The notes beneath the pieces are model-generated. The model saw only the letters and a program-made list of their open reading frames with translations. It did no database searches and was not told the DNA's origin. Below are positions 35,069 through 43,606 of a stretch of 64,000 bases of DNA, piece by piece (position 1 is the stretch's first letter; each line of letters opens with the position of its first letter). Origin of the DNA: Rhodospirillaceae bacterium SYSU D60007 (lineage in GTDB: Bacteria; Pseudomonadota; Alphaproteobacteria; Reyranellales; Reyranellaceae); assembly GCA_003574685.1 (NCBI GenBank), contig QOCQ01000004.1, positions 124,001 through 188,000 of the forward strand, written 5' to 3'. The position numbers were made by a program, and so were the translations under genes.

Positions 35069-36132
35069 GGCTCGACACTCGCGAACCAGGCGGCAACGTC
35101 TTCGATCTGCCGATCGGACAGGAGCCGCGCAATCGGCGTCATGATCGCGCCTTGCGGTGTGTCCGCGCGTATCCCTTTCTGCAATAGATGAAGCTGGCCG
35201 GCGATATAGGCTTCCGACTGCCCGGCAAGCTTCGGATACGTGGCAAGGGCGTGACCGCCATGGCAGGTCAGGCAGGGGGGAATGCCCCGCTCTTCGAATC
35301 CGCCGGTGGCGATGCCGCGCCCGCGCTCGATCTGACCGGCTTCGGCATCCGCGGGCGGAACGGATGCGGGTTTCAGCCCGGCGTAGTAACGGGCGACAAG
35401 CTCGATCGTACGGGAGTTCAGACGCGCGGCCTGCGGCTGCATGATGCCACTGGGCCGCTGGCCGTGGGCGTAATTGCGCAGCGCCAGCTCGAGATAGCGT
35501 TGCGACTGGCCATTGAGTCGGGGTACCAGGCGGCTGACCGGCGGCGAGGAACTATCGCCATGGCAGGCCACGCATGCGGCCACGGCGGGCGTATCAGCGG
35601 GCGGCAGACGTGTCAGCTCGCGATAGCGCGCGGCATCCATTTCCGGCAGTTGCAACAGGAAGGCGACCACCGCCCAGACCTCATCGCCGCGCCGTGGCGC
35701 GGGCCAGGCCGGCATGCCGGTGTATTTGAGCCCGTTGCGCACGATCCAGAAGAGTTCCTCGGCAGTCCAGGTCGGCGCGCGCACGGAAAGCGGCGGCGGC
35801 GCAGGCTGCATCGCCCTCACGATCGGGTTGGCCTGCTCCCCAGGTGCGCCGTGGCAGGAAGCGCAGCCGTCGCGGAAATGTCCGGCCCCGAGGCGCACCA
35901 GGTTGCGATCGTCCAGCGACGGCGGCGCCTGCACCGGCAGGCTGTAGGTGGCCACCGCGCGCCGCTTGCCGAACTCCAGGAACCACCGCGTGATCTCGAG
36001 ATGGCTGCGGCTGGCAGCGATGTCGTAGACGCCGGACAGCGCCACGAGAAAGCCCGCGACAGCCAGGCCGCAAAGCGTGAGCGCGGCAATGACGGCGTCG
36101 CGCCGCGTCGGCTGCCACCAGCGCCGGGCCAC
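35065..36132 (-). CDS. Membrane-anchored tri-heme cytochrome c
   Basis: Electron carrier of 355 aa with one N-terminal membrane helix (AALTLCGLAVAGFLVALSG) and three CxxCH heme sites: Cys90-Cys93-His94 (CASCH), Cys187-Cys190-His191 (CVACH) and Cys287-Cys290-His291 (CLTCH). The arrangement (a single cytochrome c domain, then a cytochrome c4-like pair) resembles the cytochrome subunits of membrane alcohol, aldehyde or gluconate dehydrogenases. It could therefore carry electrons from a periplasmic dehydrogenase to the caa3-type oxidase encoded next. It lies 2 bp after the CtaG-like gene and its stop overlaps subunit II. Confidence 0.88.
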   Translation of the reverse strand: MARRWWQPTRRDAVIAALTLCGLAVAGFLVALSGVYDIAASRSHLEITRWFLEFGKRRAVATYSLPVQAPPSLDDRNLVRLGAGHFRDGCASCHGAPGEQANPIVRAMQPAPPPLSVRAPTWTAEELFWIVRNGLKYTGMPAWPAPRRGDEVWAVVAFLLQLPEMDAARYRELTRLPPADTPAVAACVACHGDSSSPPVSRLVPRLNGQSQRYLELALRNYAHGQRPSGIMQPQAARLNSRTIELVARYYAGLKPASVPPADAEAGQIERGRGIATGGFEERGIPPCLTCHGGHALATYPKLAGQSEAYIAGQLHLLQKGIRADTPQGAIMTPIARLLSDRQIEDVAAWFASVEP

Positions 36133-36134
36133 TT

Positions 36135-36668
36135 CTAGACTGCCCGGATCCAGCGCGCCGCGATCACCACACCGGCCAGCACGTAGGTCAGCGGGCAGGC
36201 GACGATCATCATCAGTCCGGCGAGCTGCTGGTCCGCCAGCGCCGCCTCAGCGGCGAGGCCATGGCCGTGCGCTTCGCCGGCGAGCGGGTAGATCGCGCGC
36301 GGGGCCAGCGCGAGGAGGATGCCCAGCAGGCAGAAGAGCTTGCCCGTCACCAGCAGGGCGGCCATGGCGCGCCAGCCGCTGCGCCCGGCCTGGGCGAAGA
36401 CCGCGATCCAGAACCACAACGCCACGGCAAAGAGAACAACTTGCATCGCCAGATGAAGGGCTGGCGTCCGCAGCGCGGCCGTCACGACGCCGGGCGCATG
36501 CATCGCCCAAAGCACGATCGCCTGCGTGACGGTAGCGGCCAGCAGCGCCTTCGCCCGGCACGGCAGCAACGCGCGGCTGCCCGCAAACAGCGCCAGCAGC
36601 GGCGCACAGCCGTTCATGAGGAGAATATGCAGGCCCATGTGACTGGAGAGCGGCCCCATGCGGACCAT
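36135..36668 (-). CDS. CtaG-like cytochrome c oxidase assembly protein (caa3_CtaG family)
   Basis: Membrane protein of 177 aa with about five helices. The opening MGLHILLMNGCAPLLALFAG and the internal helix-histidine pattern (VLWAMHAPGV, LHLAMQVVLFAVALWFW, DQQLAGLMMIVACPLTYVLA) match the caa3_CtaG family, which differs from the copper chaperone CtaG/Cox11. It is probably needed for assembly of the caa3-type oxidase encoded immediately downstream. It is shorter than typical family members. Start options are ATG 36668 or the nearby in-frame MGPL; the choice does not affect the assignment. Confidence 0.8.
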   Translation of the reverse strand: MVRMGPLSSHMGLHILLMNGCAPLLALFAGSRALLPCRAKALLAATVTQAIVLWAMHAPGVVTAALRTPALHLAMQVVLFAVALWFWIAVFAQAGRSGWRAMAALLVTGKLFCLLGILLALAPRAIYPLAGEAHGHGLAAEAALADQQLAGLMMIVACPLTYVLAGVVIAARWIRAV

Positions 36669-36706
36669 AAGTCTGCCAGCGTGCGGATTGTTCCCTGCGG
36701 ATGCGG

Positions 36707-37672
36707 CTATTCGAGTGCAGCGCGACCGACGGGCATGACGCAGACATCGTGAACGCGCCAGTTGAAGGCGCGGGCCTGTGCCGCCAGCTCAGAGAGCCGG
36801 TCGATCAACTCGTCCGCCGACATGTCGTCGACCCTGGGGACAACAAAGATCTCGCCGAAGAAGACGCGGCCTTCCTCGCGCATCCTGACGTCGACCTTCT
36901 CGACCCAGTCCAGCTTCTCCAGATGTCTGGTCAGGTCGCCGGGCAACGGATCGAGTTCCTCCGGCGTGGTGATCTTCTTGGGCGTTTCGTCCATCAGGTC
37001 GGTTACCGCAGCCCGTACGTTGCGCGCGCCATCGCGAACAATCTCCATCGATACCAGACCCGCGGCGCCACCATCGGCCCACCAGAATCCCAACCCGGTA
37101 CCGATCACGCCGACCGCCGTCGCGGCCTCGGCCAGCCAGTCGGCCCGGTTCATCTCCGCATCGGCGTACAGGATCTTGTCCTGGATCACGGGCGCCGTCC
37201 GCAGCTTGGCACGACCCAGAACGAATGAGGGGATGCCGGTATAGGCCAGCGCTGCCAGCATGGGCCAGCCCGCCCACAGCGTCATACCCCAGATCTCGAC
37301 GGTGCCAATCGTCGTGCGCTCGCCGCTCGCCAGCTTGATCACGGCTTCGGTCAGCAGAAAGCCGCCCATCGCCAGAAGCGCCAGTGAGGCGGTGAGATAA
37401 CCGACCGAGACCGATGAATGCAGCCCGTAGGGGTACTTGGGAGTAGCCGCGCGGCGGGCAACTCGCGAGCAGACCAGAAACGCGATCGGCGGCACCAGGC
37501 TCATCATGTCCTCCAGCCAGCTCGTGCGCATGGCCTGCGAGGTGCCCATCACGAGGTAGAGAAACAGCGCCGCCGAGGCGATATAGAACACGCTGATCCA
37601 CTCGAGACGCCGGGCGCGTTCGAAGGCGCGCATCTGCGCCGGTGGAAACTCGATGAGATCGACGGGCTTCAT
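36707..37672 (-). CDS. Cation diffusion facilitator (CDF)-family protein with non-canonical metal site
   Basis: Inner-membrane protein of 321 aa with the CDF layout: six helices (WISVFYIASAALFLYLVMG first) and a cytoplasmic ferredoxin-like C-terminal domain (LEKLDWVEKVDVRMREEGRV). The usual transport-site pairs (Asp-x3-Asp in TM2, His-x3-Asp in TM5) are not present: TM2 reads SWLEDMMSLVPP and TM5 reads NRADWLAEAATA. Metal specificity, or metal transport at all, is therefore uncertain. The start is ATG 37672 (MKPVDLIEF) rather than the longer frame, which overlaps the neighbouring gene. It lies 38 bp upstream of the oxidase cluster and may be part of it, for example in copper handling. Confidence 0.78.
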   Translation of the reverse strand: MKPVDLIEFPPAQMRAFERARRLEWISVFYIASAALFLYLVMGTSQAMRTSWLEDMMSLVPPIAFLVCSRVARRAATPKYPYGLHSSVSVGYLTASLALLAMGGFLLTEAVIKLASGERTTIGTVEIWGMTLWAGWPMLAALAYTGIPSFVLGRAKLRTAPVIQDKILYADAEMNRADWLAEAATAVGVIGTGLGFWWADGGAAGLVSMEIVRDGARNVRAAVTDLMDETPKKITTPEELDPLPGDLTRHLEKLDWVEKVDVRMREEGRVFFGEIFVVPRVDDMSADELIDRLSELAAQARAFNWRVHDVCVMPVGRAALE

Positions 37673-37757
37673 CGGGAATGTCGCTGCCGCCGGCCCCGCA
37701 AGTGCCGCGAAGGAGTGCCGACGATGCCAGAACGAACCAATGCGCCGCAGGTTGCGG

Positions 37758-38873
37758 TCAGGCGGGGCGCGTGAACCTGGCGATGTCGAAAGGGGCAATC
37801 GGCAGGTTGGTGTGGCCGGTAGCGATCAGCTCGGCGATGATGGCGCCGACGATCGGGCCGAGTTGGAAGCCATGCGCGGAGAAGCCGAAGGCGTGCCAGG
37901 CATTCTCGCTGGTGCGACTAGGGCCGATCACCGGGATGTCGTCGGGCATGCGCGCCTCGATGCCCGCCCAGGCGCGTACGATCTGCGCATCGCGCATGGG
38001 CGGAAACAGATCCCACACGGTGCGCGCGCTCAGCGCCAGCCCCGCGAAATCGAGATCAGTCCAGTTGGTTGCCGGGTCAGGCCGGCCGCGATGGCCGCCG
38101 CCGATCAGTACCGTGCCGTTGGCGAACTGCTTGAACGAGAGCGGCCGGCCAGTCGCGCCGACGACCGGCTTCAGAAATGCCGGCAGCGGGGCGCTGATCA
38201 TCAGCATCGGCGCGATGATTTCCAGCGGCACGGGCTCGCCGAGCTGCGCTGCCACCGCGCCAGCCCATGCGCCTGCGGCATTCACGATGTGGAGCGCTTC
38301 GTGCGCGCCGCGATCGGTCTCGACCTGCCATCGCGCAGCCTGCCGGCGCAGACCTGTCACGCGTGTACCTTCAAGAAACCGCGCGCCCAGGCTCTCGGCC
38401 TTGCGTCTGAAAGCCAGCGTCGTGCGGTAGGGAAGGGCAGCGCCATCCTGCCGGCAGACGATGGCGCCGACGCAATGATCGGCGATAGCCGGCACTAGCG
38501 CGCGCAATTCGTCGCGGCCGACCAGCTCCTCATGCGTGAAGCCCAGCGCGCGCACTTCCTCGACGCGCCGGCGCAGCAGCTCGTACTCGGCCTCGTCCTC
38601 GGCGGCCTTCACCTGGCCGTGGCTCTGGAAGCCGCAATCGTCATCGACCAGATCGCGGATCGCGTGCCACAGCTCCATGGACGCGACCGATAGCGGAATC
38701 TCCGCCGGATGCCGCCCAAGGCGGCGCACCCCACCCGCGTTCACGCCTGACGCATGGCGGCCGACGTGATCCTTCTCGATCACCAGTGCGGCGATTCCGC
38801 GCCGCGCCAGATGCAGCGCCGTCGAGCAGCCATGCAGGCCTCCGCCGATCACGATGACATCAGGCGCAGCCAT
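37758..38873 (-). CDS. FAD-dependent amino acid/amine oxidoreductase (DadA/glycine oxidase-like)
   Basis: Flavoenzyme of 371 aa of the DAO family. The FAD-binding start is PDVIVIGGGLHGCSTALHLARRG, then HASGVNAGGVRRLGRHPAEI (the flavin-near loop) and a C-terminal NAFGFSAHGFQLGPIVG-type segment (read here as HAFGFSAHGFQLGPIVG). It should deaminate or demethylate an amino acid or amine and pass electrons to a carrier. It is the last gene of the reverse-strand operon of importer and oxidase genes, 12 bp after the FAD/BFD subunit. It could act on a product of the three-component dehydrogenase upstream. Substrate unknown. Confidence 0.85.
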   Translation of the reverse strand: MAAPDVIVIGGGLHGCSTALHLARRGIAALVIEKDHVGRHASGVNAGGVRRLGRHPAEIPLSVASMELWHAIRDLVDDDCGFQSHGQVKAAEDEAEYELLRRRVEEVRALGFTHEELVGRDELRALVPAIADHCVGAIVCRQDGAALPYRTTLAFRRKAESLGARFLEGTRVTGLRRQAARWQVETDRGAHEALHIVNAAGAWAGAVAAQLGEPVPLEIIAPMLMISAPLPAFLKPVVGATGRPLSFKQFANGTVLIGGGHRGRPDPATNWTDLDFAGLALSARTVWDLFPPMRDAQIVRAWAGIEARMPDDIPVIGPSRTSENAWHAFGFSAHGFQLGPIVGAIIAELIATGHTNLPIAPFDIARFTRPA

Positions 38874-38885
38874 CGGGCTCAGGCC

Positions 38886-40313
38886 TCATCCGCGCACGAC
38901 AGCCTTGATGGCGGCTTCATCCTTGGGCAGGGCGGCCAGCTCGCCAAGCGTGATCGGCTTCACCGGCGGCCGCAGACGGTAATGACCGATCTCGGCAGGC
39001 GGGACACCGCGCGTCTGCGCCATCAGCTCGGTCACCGTCAGGCCGCACAGGCGGCCCTGACAGGGGCCCATGCCGCAGCGCAGGAACGATTTCATCTGGT
39101 TGGGGCCGGTGCAACCCAGCGCCACCGTGTCGATGATCTGCTGTGCAGTGACCTCCTCGCAGCGGCAGACGATCGTGTCGCCGCGGGGAATGCGGAACGA
39201 GGCGGCCGGCTGGTAGTAGCGGTCGAGGAACAGACGGCCGCGCTCCACCTTTGCCAGCGCCAGCCTTATGTTGGCTTCATCAGGCAAGATGTCCTGGCGT
39301 GTATCGGGCTTCAGGGCGCGGATCGCTGCTAATGCCGCCAGCTTGCCGCGCTCCTCGGCCGCCCAGGCGCCGGCGATGCCGGCACCGTCGCCGGCAATCG
39401 CGACGCCATCCACCGATGTGCCGCCATAGCCGTCCACGACGGGCACCCAGCAAAGCTGATCGTCGTCCCAGCGGTGCTCGATGCCGACCGACATGGCGAG
39501 GTTGACATTGGGCACCACCCCCTGATGCAGCAGCAAGGTGTCGGCCGGGAGTCGGATTTCGGCGCCATCGGCGGTGCGATAGGCGACTTGCTGTAGCCTG
39601 CTGTTGCCTTCGGCGCGCAGACCGGTCACCCCGGCGATCACCTTCGTGCGGCGGCGCACGGACAGCATCAGGCGCAGGCCCTTGCGGAAGTAGGGGGAGA
39701 ACAGGAACGCCGGCGCATGCGGCCAGGCGGCCGACCGGCTCGCGCGCGCCGTGGTGTCGAGAATGGCGTCGATCTTCACGCCGGCGTTCAGGTATTGCCA
39801 GGCCAGCAACCACAGCAGCGGTCCGCATCCCGCCAGCAGCGTACGGCCCTGCGGCACCATGGCGCCAGATTTCAGCAGGATCTGCCCGGCGCCCGCCGTC
39901 ATCACACCGGGCAGGGTCCACCCGGGAATCGGGAAGGGCCGTTCCAGCGCGCCGGTAGCAATGATCACGCGCTTGGCCTGCGTGAGCCGCGCCGCGCCGC
40001 CCGTGGAGACGCCTATTTCGCGCTCGCGCGAGAGGCTCCAGACCGTGGCGCCCGGCACGTACTGGGCGCGGCTGGCCTGGAAGTCGCGTACCAGACGCGC
40101 ACCGTACCAGTAGTCGTTGCCGAGAATCGACGCGCGCTGCACCGGTGTTTGCGTGATCGCACGATAGATCTGCCCGCCGGGAGCAGGCTGCTCGTCGAAG
40201 AGCACCGTCGCCAGCCCTGCCGCGGCACAGGCTGTGGCCGCGGTCAGCCCCGCGGGGCCGGCACCGACGACCGCCACGTCATAACTGTCGCGCACCTCAT
40301 TCACGGCGCTCAT
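38886..40313 (-). CDS. FAD-dependent oxidoreductase with C-terminal [2Fe-2S] domain (HcnB/OoxA/LhpF-like)
   Basis: Subunit of 475 aa with an N-terminal dinucleotide fold (DVAVVGAGPAGLTAATACAA), the GGQIYR motif, VIIATGALERPFPIPGWTLPGV, and a second nucleotide-binding region. The C-terminal BFD-like domain binds 2Fe-2S through CRCEEVT and CGMGPCQGRLCG. This architecture is that of the alpha subunit in hydrogen cyanide synthase, opine oxidase and D-hydroxyproline dehydrogenase complexes. ATG 40313 overlaps the small 2Fe-2S gene by 4 bp; the longer upstream frame is unsupported. It works with the two preceding genes as a heterotrimeric membrane-associated dehydrogenase. Confidence 0.88.
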   Translation of the reverse strand: MSAVNEVRDSYDVAVVGAGPAGLTAATACAAAGLATVLFDEQPAPGGQIYRAITQTPVQRASILGNDYWYGARLVRDFQASRAQYVPGATVWSLSREREIGVSTGGAARLTQAKRVIIATGALERPFPIPGWTLPGVMTAGAGQILLKSGAMVPQGRTLLAGCGPLLWLLAWQYLNAGVKIDAILDTTARASRSAAWPHAPAFLFSPYFRKGLRLMLSVRRRTKVIAGVTGLRAEGNSRLQQVAYRTADGAEIRLPADTLLLHQGVVPNVNLAMSVGIEHRWDDDQLCWVPVVDGYGGTSVDGVAIAGDGAGIAGAWAAEERGKLAALAAIRALKPDTRQDILPDEANIRLALAKVERGRLFLDRYYQPAASFRIPRGDTIVCRCEEVTAQQIIDTVALGCTGPNQMKSFLRCGMGPCQGRLCGLTVTELMAQTRGVPPAEIGHYRLRPPVKPITLGELAALPKDEAAIKAVVRG

Positions 40314-40606
40314 CGGCCGATCTCCCGCTTGCCGCGCTGGGTTTCGACCGACATGCCTTCCTGTACGGGAACGAGGCAGGCCTGGCGGTTGCCAACGCCG
40401 TCGATGGTGACGAGGCACTCGAAGCACACGCCCATCATGCAATAGGGCGCCCGCGGCGTGCCGGACACCGGCGTGGTGCGGCAGTGATCGATGCCGGCGG
40501 CGAACAGGGCCGCGGCAACCGTGTCCCCGGCGCGCGCCTTCACGGGCTTGCCGTCGATGGTGATGGCAACAGCGAGATCGCCGGCATCAGGCAGCCGCTG
40601 GAACAT
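40310..40606 (-). CDS. Small (2Fe-2S) ferredoxin-like subunit (HcnA/LhpE-like)
   Basis: Protein of 98 aa with a single plant-type 2Fe-2S domain lying between two FAD subunits, as in HcnABC and LhpBEF-type complexes. It has the IDGKPVKARAGDTVAAALFAAG fold start and the cysteine set HCRTTP, CMMGVCFECLVTIDG and RQACLVP. The start is ATG 40606 (MFQRLPDAGD) with GGAGG 5 nt upstream; the gene overlaps the 3' end of the upstream FAD subunit by 20 bp, and the longer open frame is not needed. It should carry electrons between the two flavin subunits. Confidence 0.87.
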   Translation of the reverse strand: MFQRLPDAGDLAVAITIDGKPVKARAGDTVAAALFAAGIDHCRTTPVSGTPRAPYCMMGVCFECLVTIDGVGNRQACLVPVQEGMSVETQRGKREIGR

Positions 40607-41708
40607 CGAACCTCCGCGCACTGAAGACCTCGAACGTTTCGGGCGGCAGGCTGCCGCCGGCAATCAGCGGCGCCAGCACCAGGGCATGGTTGGCGGCCAG
40701 CGTCACGCCGCTGTGGCAAGTCGCGACGAAAGCACCGGGGCAGGTGGCCGACTGGTCGTAGATCGGAAAACCGTCCTGGGTCATCACGCGCAGCGCCGCC
40801 CAGGTGCGCACGACGTTGAGACGCGCCAGCACGGGGAACATGCGCACGGCGCGCTCGGCGATGGTCGAGATCACGCCGGTGCCCACCGTCGGATCGAAGC
40901 CGGTTTCCTCCAGCGAGTCGCCCAGCATCACGCCGCCTTCGTCTGTCTGACGCACCGTCACGACGGGATAGTTCAGGAAGGGCGCGGCCTTCTCCGTGAC
41001 CACGATCTGGCCGCGCTGCGGGCGTACGGGCACGTTCAGCCCCACCATCGGCCCCAGACGGGCGTTGCCGTTGCCCGCGGCCAGCACCAGCTTGCCGCTG
41101 CGCACCTCGCCGGCCGGCGTGTGCATGACGAACTGCCGGTCGCGGTAGGTGATCTGCTCGACCGGATGGTTCGGCAGATAGGTAACCCCCAATTGCTGCA
41201 TGCCGGCGTGCAGGGCTCGGAACAGGCGCGGCGAGTTCACATGCCCGTCCAGCGGGCAGTAGCTGCCGCCCACGACTTCGGGGCCGACTTGCGGCAGCAT
41301 GCGCTGTACGCGCGCGCGATCCATGATCTCCCACTCATAGCGCTGCATGGCGGGCTGGTTGTGCAGGCGTTTGAGGATCGACTCCCGGTTCGCGAGCTCA
41401 GCTTCGCTCAGCGCAAGGTGAAAGCCGCCGGGCCGCTGATGGCAGATGTCGAGCCCGGTCTGTTCCTTGAGCTCATCGGCGAAGCCACCCCACGCCTCCG
41501 ACGAGCGCACCGTCCAGCCGGCATACTCCGGCATGCCAAGGCCTTTGCTCTGCACCCAGACCAGCGCGAAATTGCCACGCGAGGCACGGAAGGCGATGTC
41601 ACCCTCGTCGAGCACCGCCACGCGCTGGCCGATCTTGCCCAGCCCCCAGGCAATGGCGGCGCCAACAAGACCGCCGCCGATCACCGCAATGTCGAACTCC
41701 CGGGCCAT
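40587..41708 (-). CDS. FAD-dependent oxidoreductase, catalytic subunit (HcnC/OoxB/LhpB-like)
   Basis: DAO-family subunit (373 aa), the likely substrate-oxidising component of the three-part dehydrogenase. The N-terminal FAD site is EFDIAVIGGGLVGAAIAWGL, followed by FRASRGNFALVWVQSKGLGM (flavin-proximal loop) and C-terminal FVATCHSGVTLAANHALVL. ATG 41708 shares one base with the permease stop (TGATG), so import and oxidation genes are translationally coupled. Candidate substrates by family precedent are opines (octopine, nopaline), D-hydroxyproline, glycine or other secondary amino acids; nothing here decides among them. Confidence 0.88.
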   Translation of the reverse strand: MAREFDIAVIGGGLVGAAIAWGLGKIGQRVAVLDEGDIAFRASRGNFALVWVQSKGLGMPEYAGWTVRSSEAWGGFADELKEQTGLDICHQRPGGFHLALSEAELANRESILKRLHNQPAMQRYEWEIMDRARVQRMLPQVGPEVVGGSYCPLDGHVNSPRLFRALHAGMQQLGVTYLPNHPVEQITYRDRQFVMHTPAGEVRSGKLVLAAGNGNARLGPMVGLNVPVRPQRGQIVVTEKAAPFLNYPVVTVRQTDEGGVMLGDSLEETGFDPTVGTGVISTIAERAVRMFPVLARLNVVRTWAALRVMTQDGFPIYDQSATCPGAFVATCHSGVTLAANHALVLAPLIAGGSLPPETFEVFSARRFDVPAAA

Positions 41709-42517
41709 CACGCGCCATCTCCGCTGCCGCGGCCGACCAGCAGCCGCTCCAGCCCATAGATCCGGTCGAGTACCACAAGGAAAACGACCGTGATGGCAAT
41801 CACGCAGGCGGATACCGAAGTGACCAGCGGATCGATATTGTCCTGGATGTAGAGGAACATGCGCACCGGCAGGGTCACGGTGCCCGGTGCGGCGATGAAC
41901 ACGGTCATCGTCACCTCGTCGAAGCTCTGGATGAAGGCGAGCGCCCATCCGCTCGCCAGGCCGGGCAGGATCAGCGGCAGCGTGACGCGACGGAAGACGG
42001 CGAAATCCGAGGCGCCGAGCGAAATCGCAGCATGCTCGATGGCGCGATCCATGCCCACAGCCGATGACAGCACCAGCCGCAACGCGAAGGGGAAGACGAT
42101 CACGATGTGGCTCAGCACCAGCCCGACGAAGGTCCCGCCCAACCCGATCTGGGTGAAGAACCGCAGGAAGGCGATACCGAGCACCACGTGCGGGACCATC
42201 AGCGGCGACAGGAACAGCGCCGTCAGCGCCTCCCGGCCGGTGAAGTCATAACGCGCAATCGCCAGCGCGGCCGGCACGGAGAAGCCGACGGCGATGGCCG
42301 ACGACGCGGCCGCCAGCCACACGCTGTTCCAGAAGGCGTCGATGAACTCGGGATAGTCGGCAATGGCGCGGAACCAGCGCAGCGAGACGCGATCGGTAGG
42401 GACGGACAGGTAGCCTTCGGGCGTGAACGCCACGACGCACACGACCAGGATCGGCGCCAGGATGAACGTCACGAAGAGCGTGTGAAAGGCCAGCGCCAGA
42501 GGACCGTTGCGGCTCAC
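41708..42517 (-). CDS. ABC transporter permease (PotC-type)
   Basis: Inner-membrane permease (269 aa), second of the pair, with about six helices and the conserved cytoplasmic EAA-type loop (EHAAISLGASDFAVFRRVTL, then PLILPGLASGW). The LALAFHTLFVTFILAPILVV first helix and VSLRWFRAIADYPEF are typical of polyamine/opine-type permeases. ATG 42517 overlaps the first permease gene by 4 bp and the stop overlaps the FAD subunit start by one base. It should form a heterodimeric channel with the 42514-43386 product. Confidence 0.9.
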   Translation of the reverse strand: MSRNGPLALAFHTLFVTFILAPILVVCVVAFTPEGYLSVPTDRVSLRWFRAIADYPEFIDAFWNSVWLAAASSAIAVGFSVPAALAIARYDFTGREALTALFLSPLMVPHVVLGIAFLRFFTQIGLGGTFVGLVLSHIVIVFPFALRLVLSSAVGMDRAIEHAAISLGASDFAVFRRVTLPLILPGLASGWALAFIQSFDEVTMTVFIAAPGTVTLPVRMFLYIQDNIDPLVTSVSACVIAITVVFLVVLDRIYGLERLLVGRGSGDGA

Positions 42518-43386
42518 TGGAATACCTGCGCGTAGCGGCGTTCGACCAGCCGGTTGCAGCCCACGATGATCACGATCAGGGCCACCAGCAGCAGCACGGC
42601 CACGGCGGCGCCCAGCGGCCAGTTGAGCGTGTTGAGGAACTCGTCATAGGCGAGCGTCGCGGCGACCTTCAGTCGGCGGCCGCCGATGATCGCCGGCGTG
42701 GCAAAGGCGCTGGCCGCCAGCGCGAACACGATGATGCCGCCCGACAGCACGCCGGGCATCACCTGCGGCAGCACGATGCGGCGCAGGACGGTGAAATGCG
42801 AGGCGCCCAGCGCCGTGGCAGCGTTCTCCACCTGGGGGTCCAGCCGCTGCAGGGCAGCCCAGACCGAGAGCACCATGAACGGCATCAGCACATGGCTCAG
42901 CGCGACGACGATGCCCGTTTCGGTGAACATGAACGGGAGCGGCGCCTCGATGACGCCCAGCTCCAGCAGCGCCTTGTTGACGACGCCGGTCTCGCCGCCG
43001 AACAGCAGCGCCCAGCCCAGGGTGCGGGCCACCACCGAGATCAGCAACGGGCCCAGGATGACCAGCAGGAAGATGCCCTTCCACGGGTTCTTCATCCGGT
43101 TGAGGATGTAGGCCTCGGGAGCGCCGAGCAGGGCGGCGATCAGCGTCACCAGGACCGAGATGCGCAGCGTGCGCGCGAACATCTCGTGGAAGTAGCTGTC
43201 GTCGATGATCTCGCGCCAGTTCTTCAGGATCAGCACCGGCTCGATGCCCTTGTATTGACCCCAGTCGTGAAACGACAGCAGCACCGTCATTGCCAGCGGC
43301 ACCAGCACGATGCCGACAAACAGCAGCAGCGCCGGCCCCGCCAGCAGCCACGGCGTCCAGCCCCGCGAAACTGCCACGGCCGTCAT
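42514..43386 (-). CDS. ABC transporter permease (PotB-type)
   Basis: Inner-membrane permease (290 aa) with about six helices (LLAGPALLLFVGIVLVPLAM first) and the EAA loop ENAATALGASHFTVLRRIVL-PQVMPGV that contacts the ATPase. GQYKGIEPVLILKNWREIIDD is a typical periplasmic segment of spermidine/putrescine/opine-type permeases. ATG 43386. It is separated from the upstream ATPase gene by a 220-bp gap filled by an inverted repeat, unusual inside an otherwise tightly packed operon. It is coupled to the second permease by a 4-bp overlap. Confidence 0.9.
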   Translation of the reverse strand: MTAVAVSRGWTPWLLAGPALLLFVGIVLVPLAMTVLLSFHDWGQYKGIEPVLILKNWREIIDDSYFHEMFARTLRISVLVTLIAALLGAPEAYILNRMKNPWKGIFLLVILGPLLISVVARTLGWALLFGGETGVVNKALLELGVIEAPLPFMFTETGIVVALSHVLMPFMVLSVWAALQRLDPQVENAATALGASHFTVLRRIVLPQVMPGVLSGGIIVFALAASAFATPAIIGGRRLKVAATLAYDEFLNTLNWPLGAAVAVLLLVALIVIIVGCNRLVERRYAQVFQ

Positions 43387-43400
43387 GGCAGACCGCCTTG

Positions 43401-43591
43401 CCTTCTCCCCGCGAAGGCGGGGAGAAGGTGGCGCGCAGCGCCGGATGAGGGGCTTCGCGACGCCTCAACAGACACGGCTACGCGGCTGGTGGCACACCAC
43501 CTACACGATCCATACGCATGGCTTGCCGCAGGGCTGCGAAGCCCCTCATCCGCCCTTCGGGCACCTTCTCCCCGCCTTCGCGGGGAGAAGG
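43401..43591. repeat. 190-bp inverted repeat inside the ABC-importer operon
   Basis: Two identical hairpins, CCTTCTCCCCGC with GCGGGGAGAAGG (43401-43412 with 43417-43428, and 43564-43575 with 43580-43591), each with a 4-nt loop, end the element. The intervening arms also pair (GGATGAGGGGCTTCGC near 43443 with its complement near 43537), so the whole element can form one long stem. It shares the CTTCTCCCCGC module with 2415-2705. It lies between the ATPase and permease genes and could alter subunit ratios by attenuating or protecting the transcript. Confidence 0.82.
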
Positions 43592-43606
43592 GAAGAACTG
43601 AGCCAG

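Noticed and set aside
37758-41708. Firm assignment as hydrogen cyanide synthase (hcnABC)
   Set aside because: The three-subunit architecture is shared with opine oxidases and hydroxyproline dehydrogenases; the importer and extra DAO make cyanide production unlikely.
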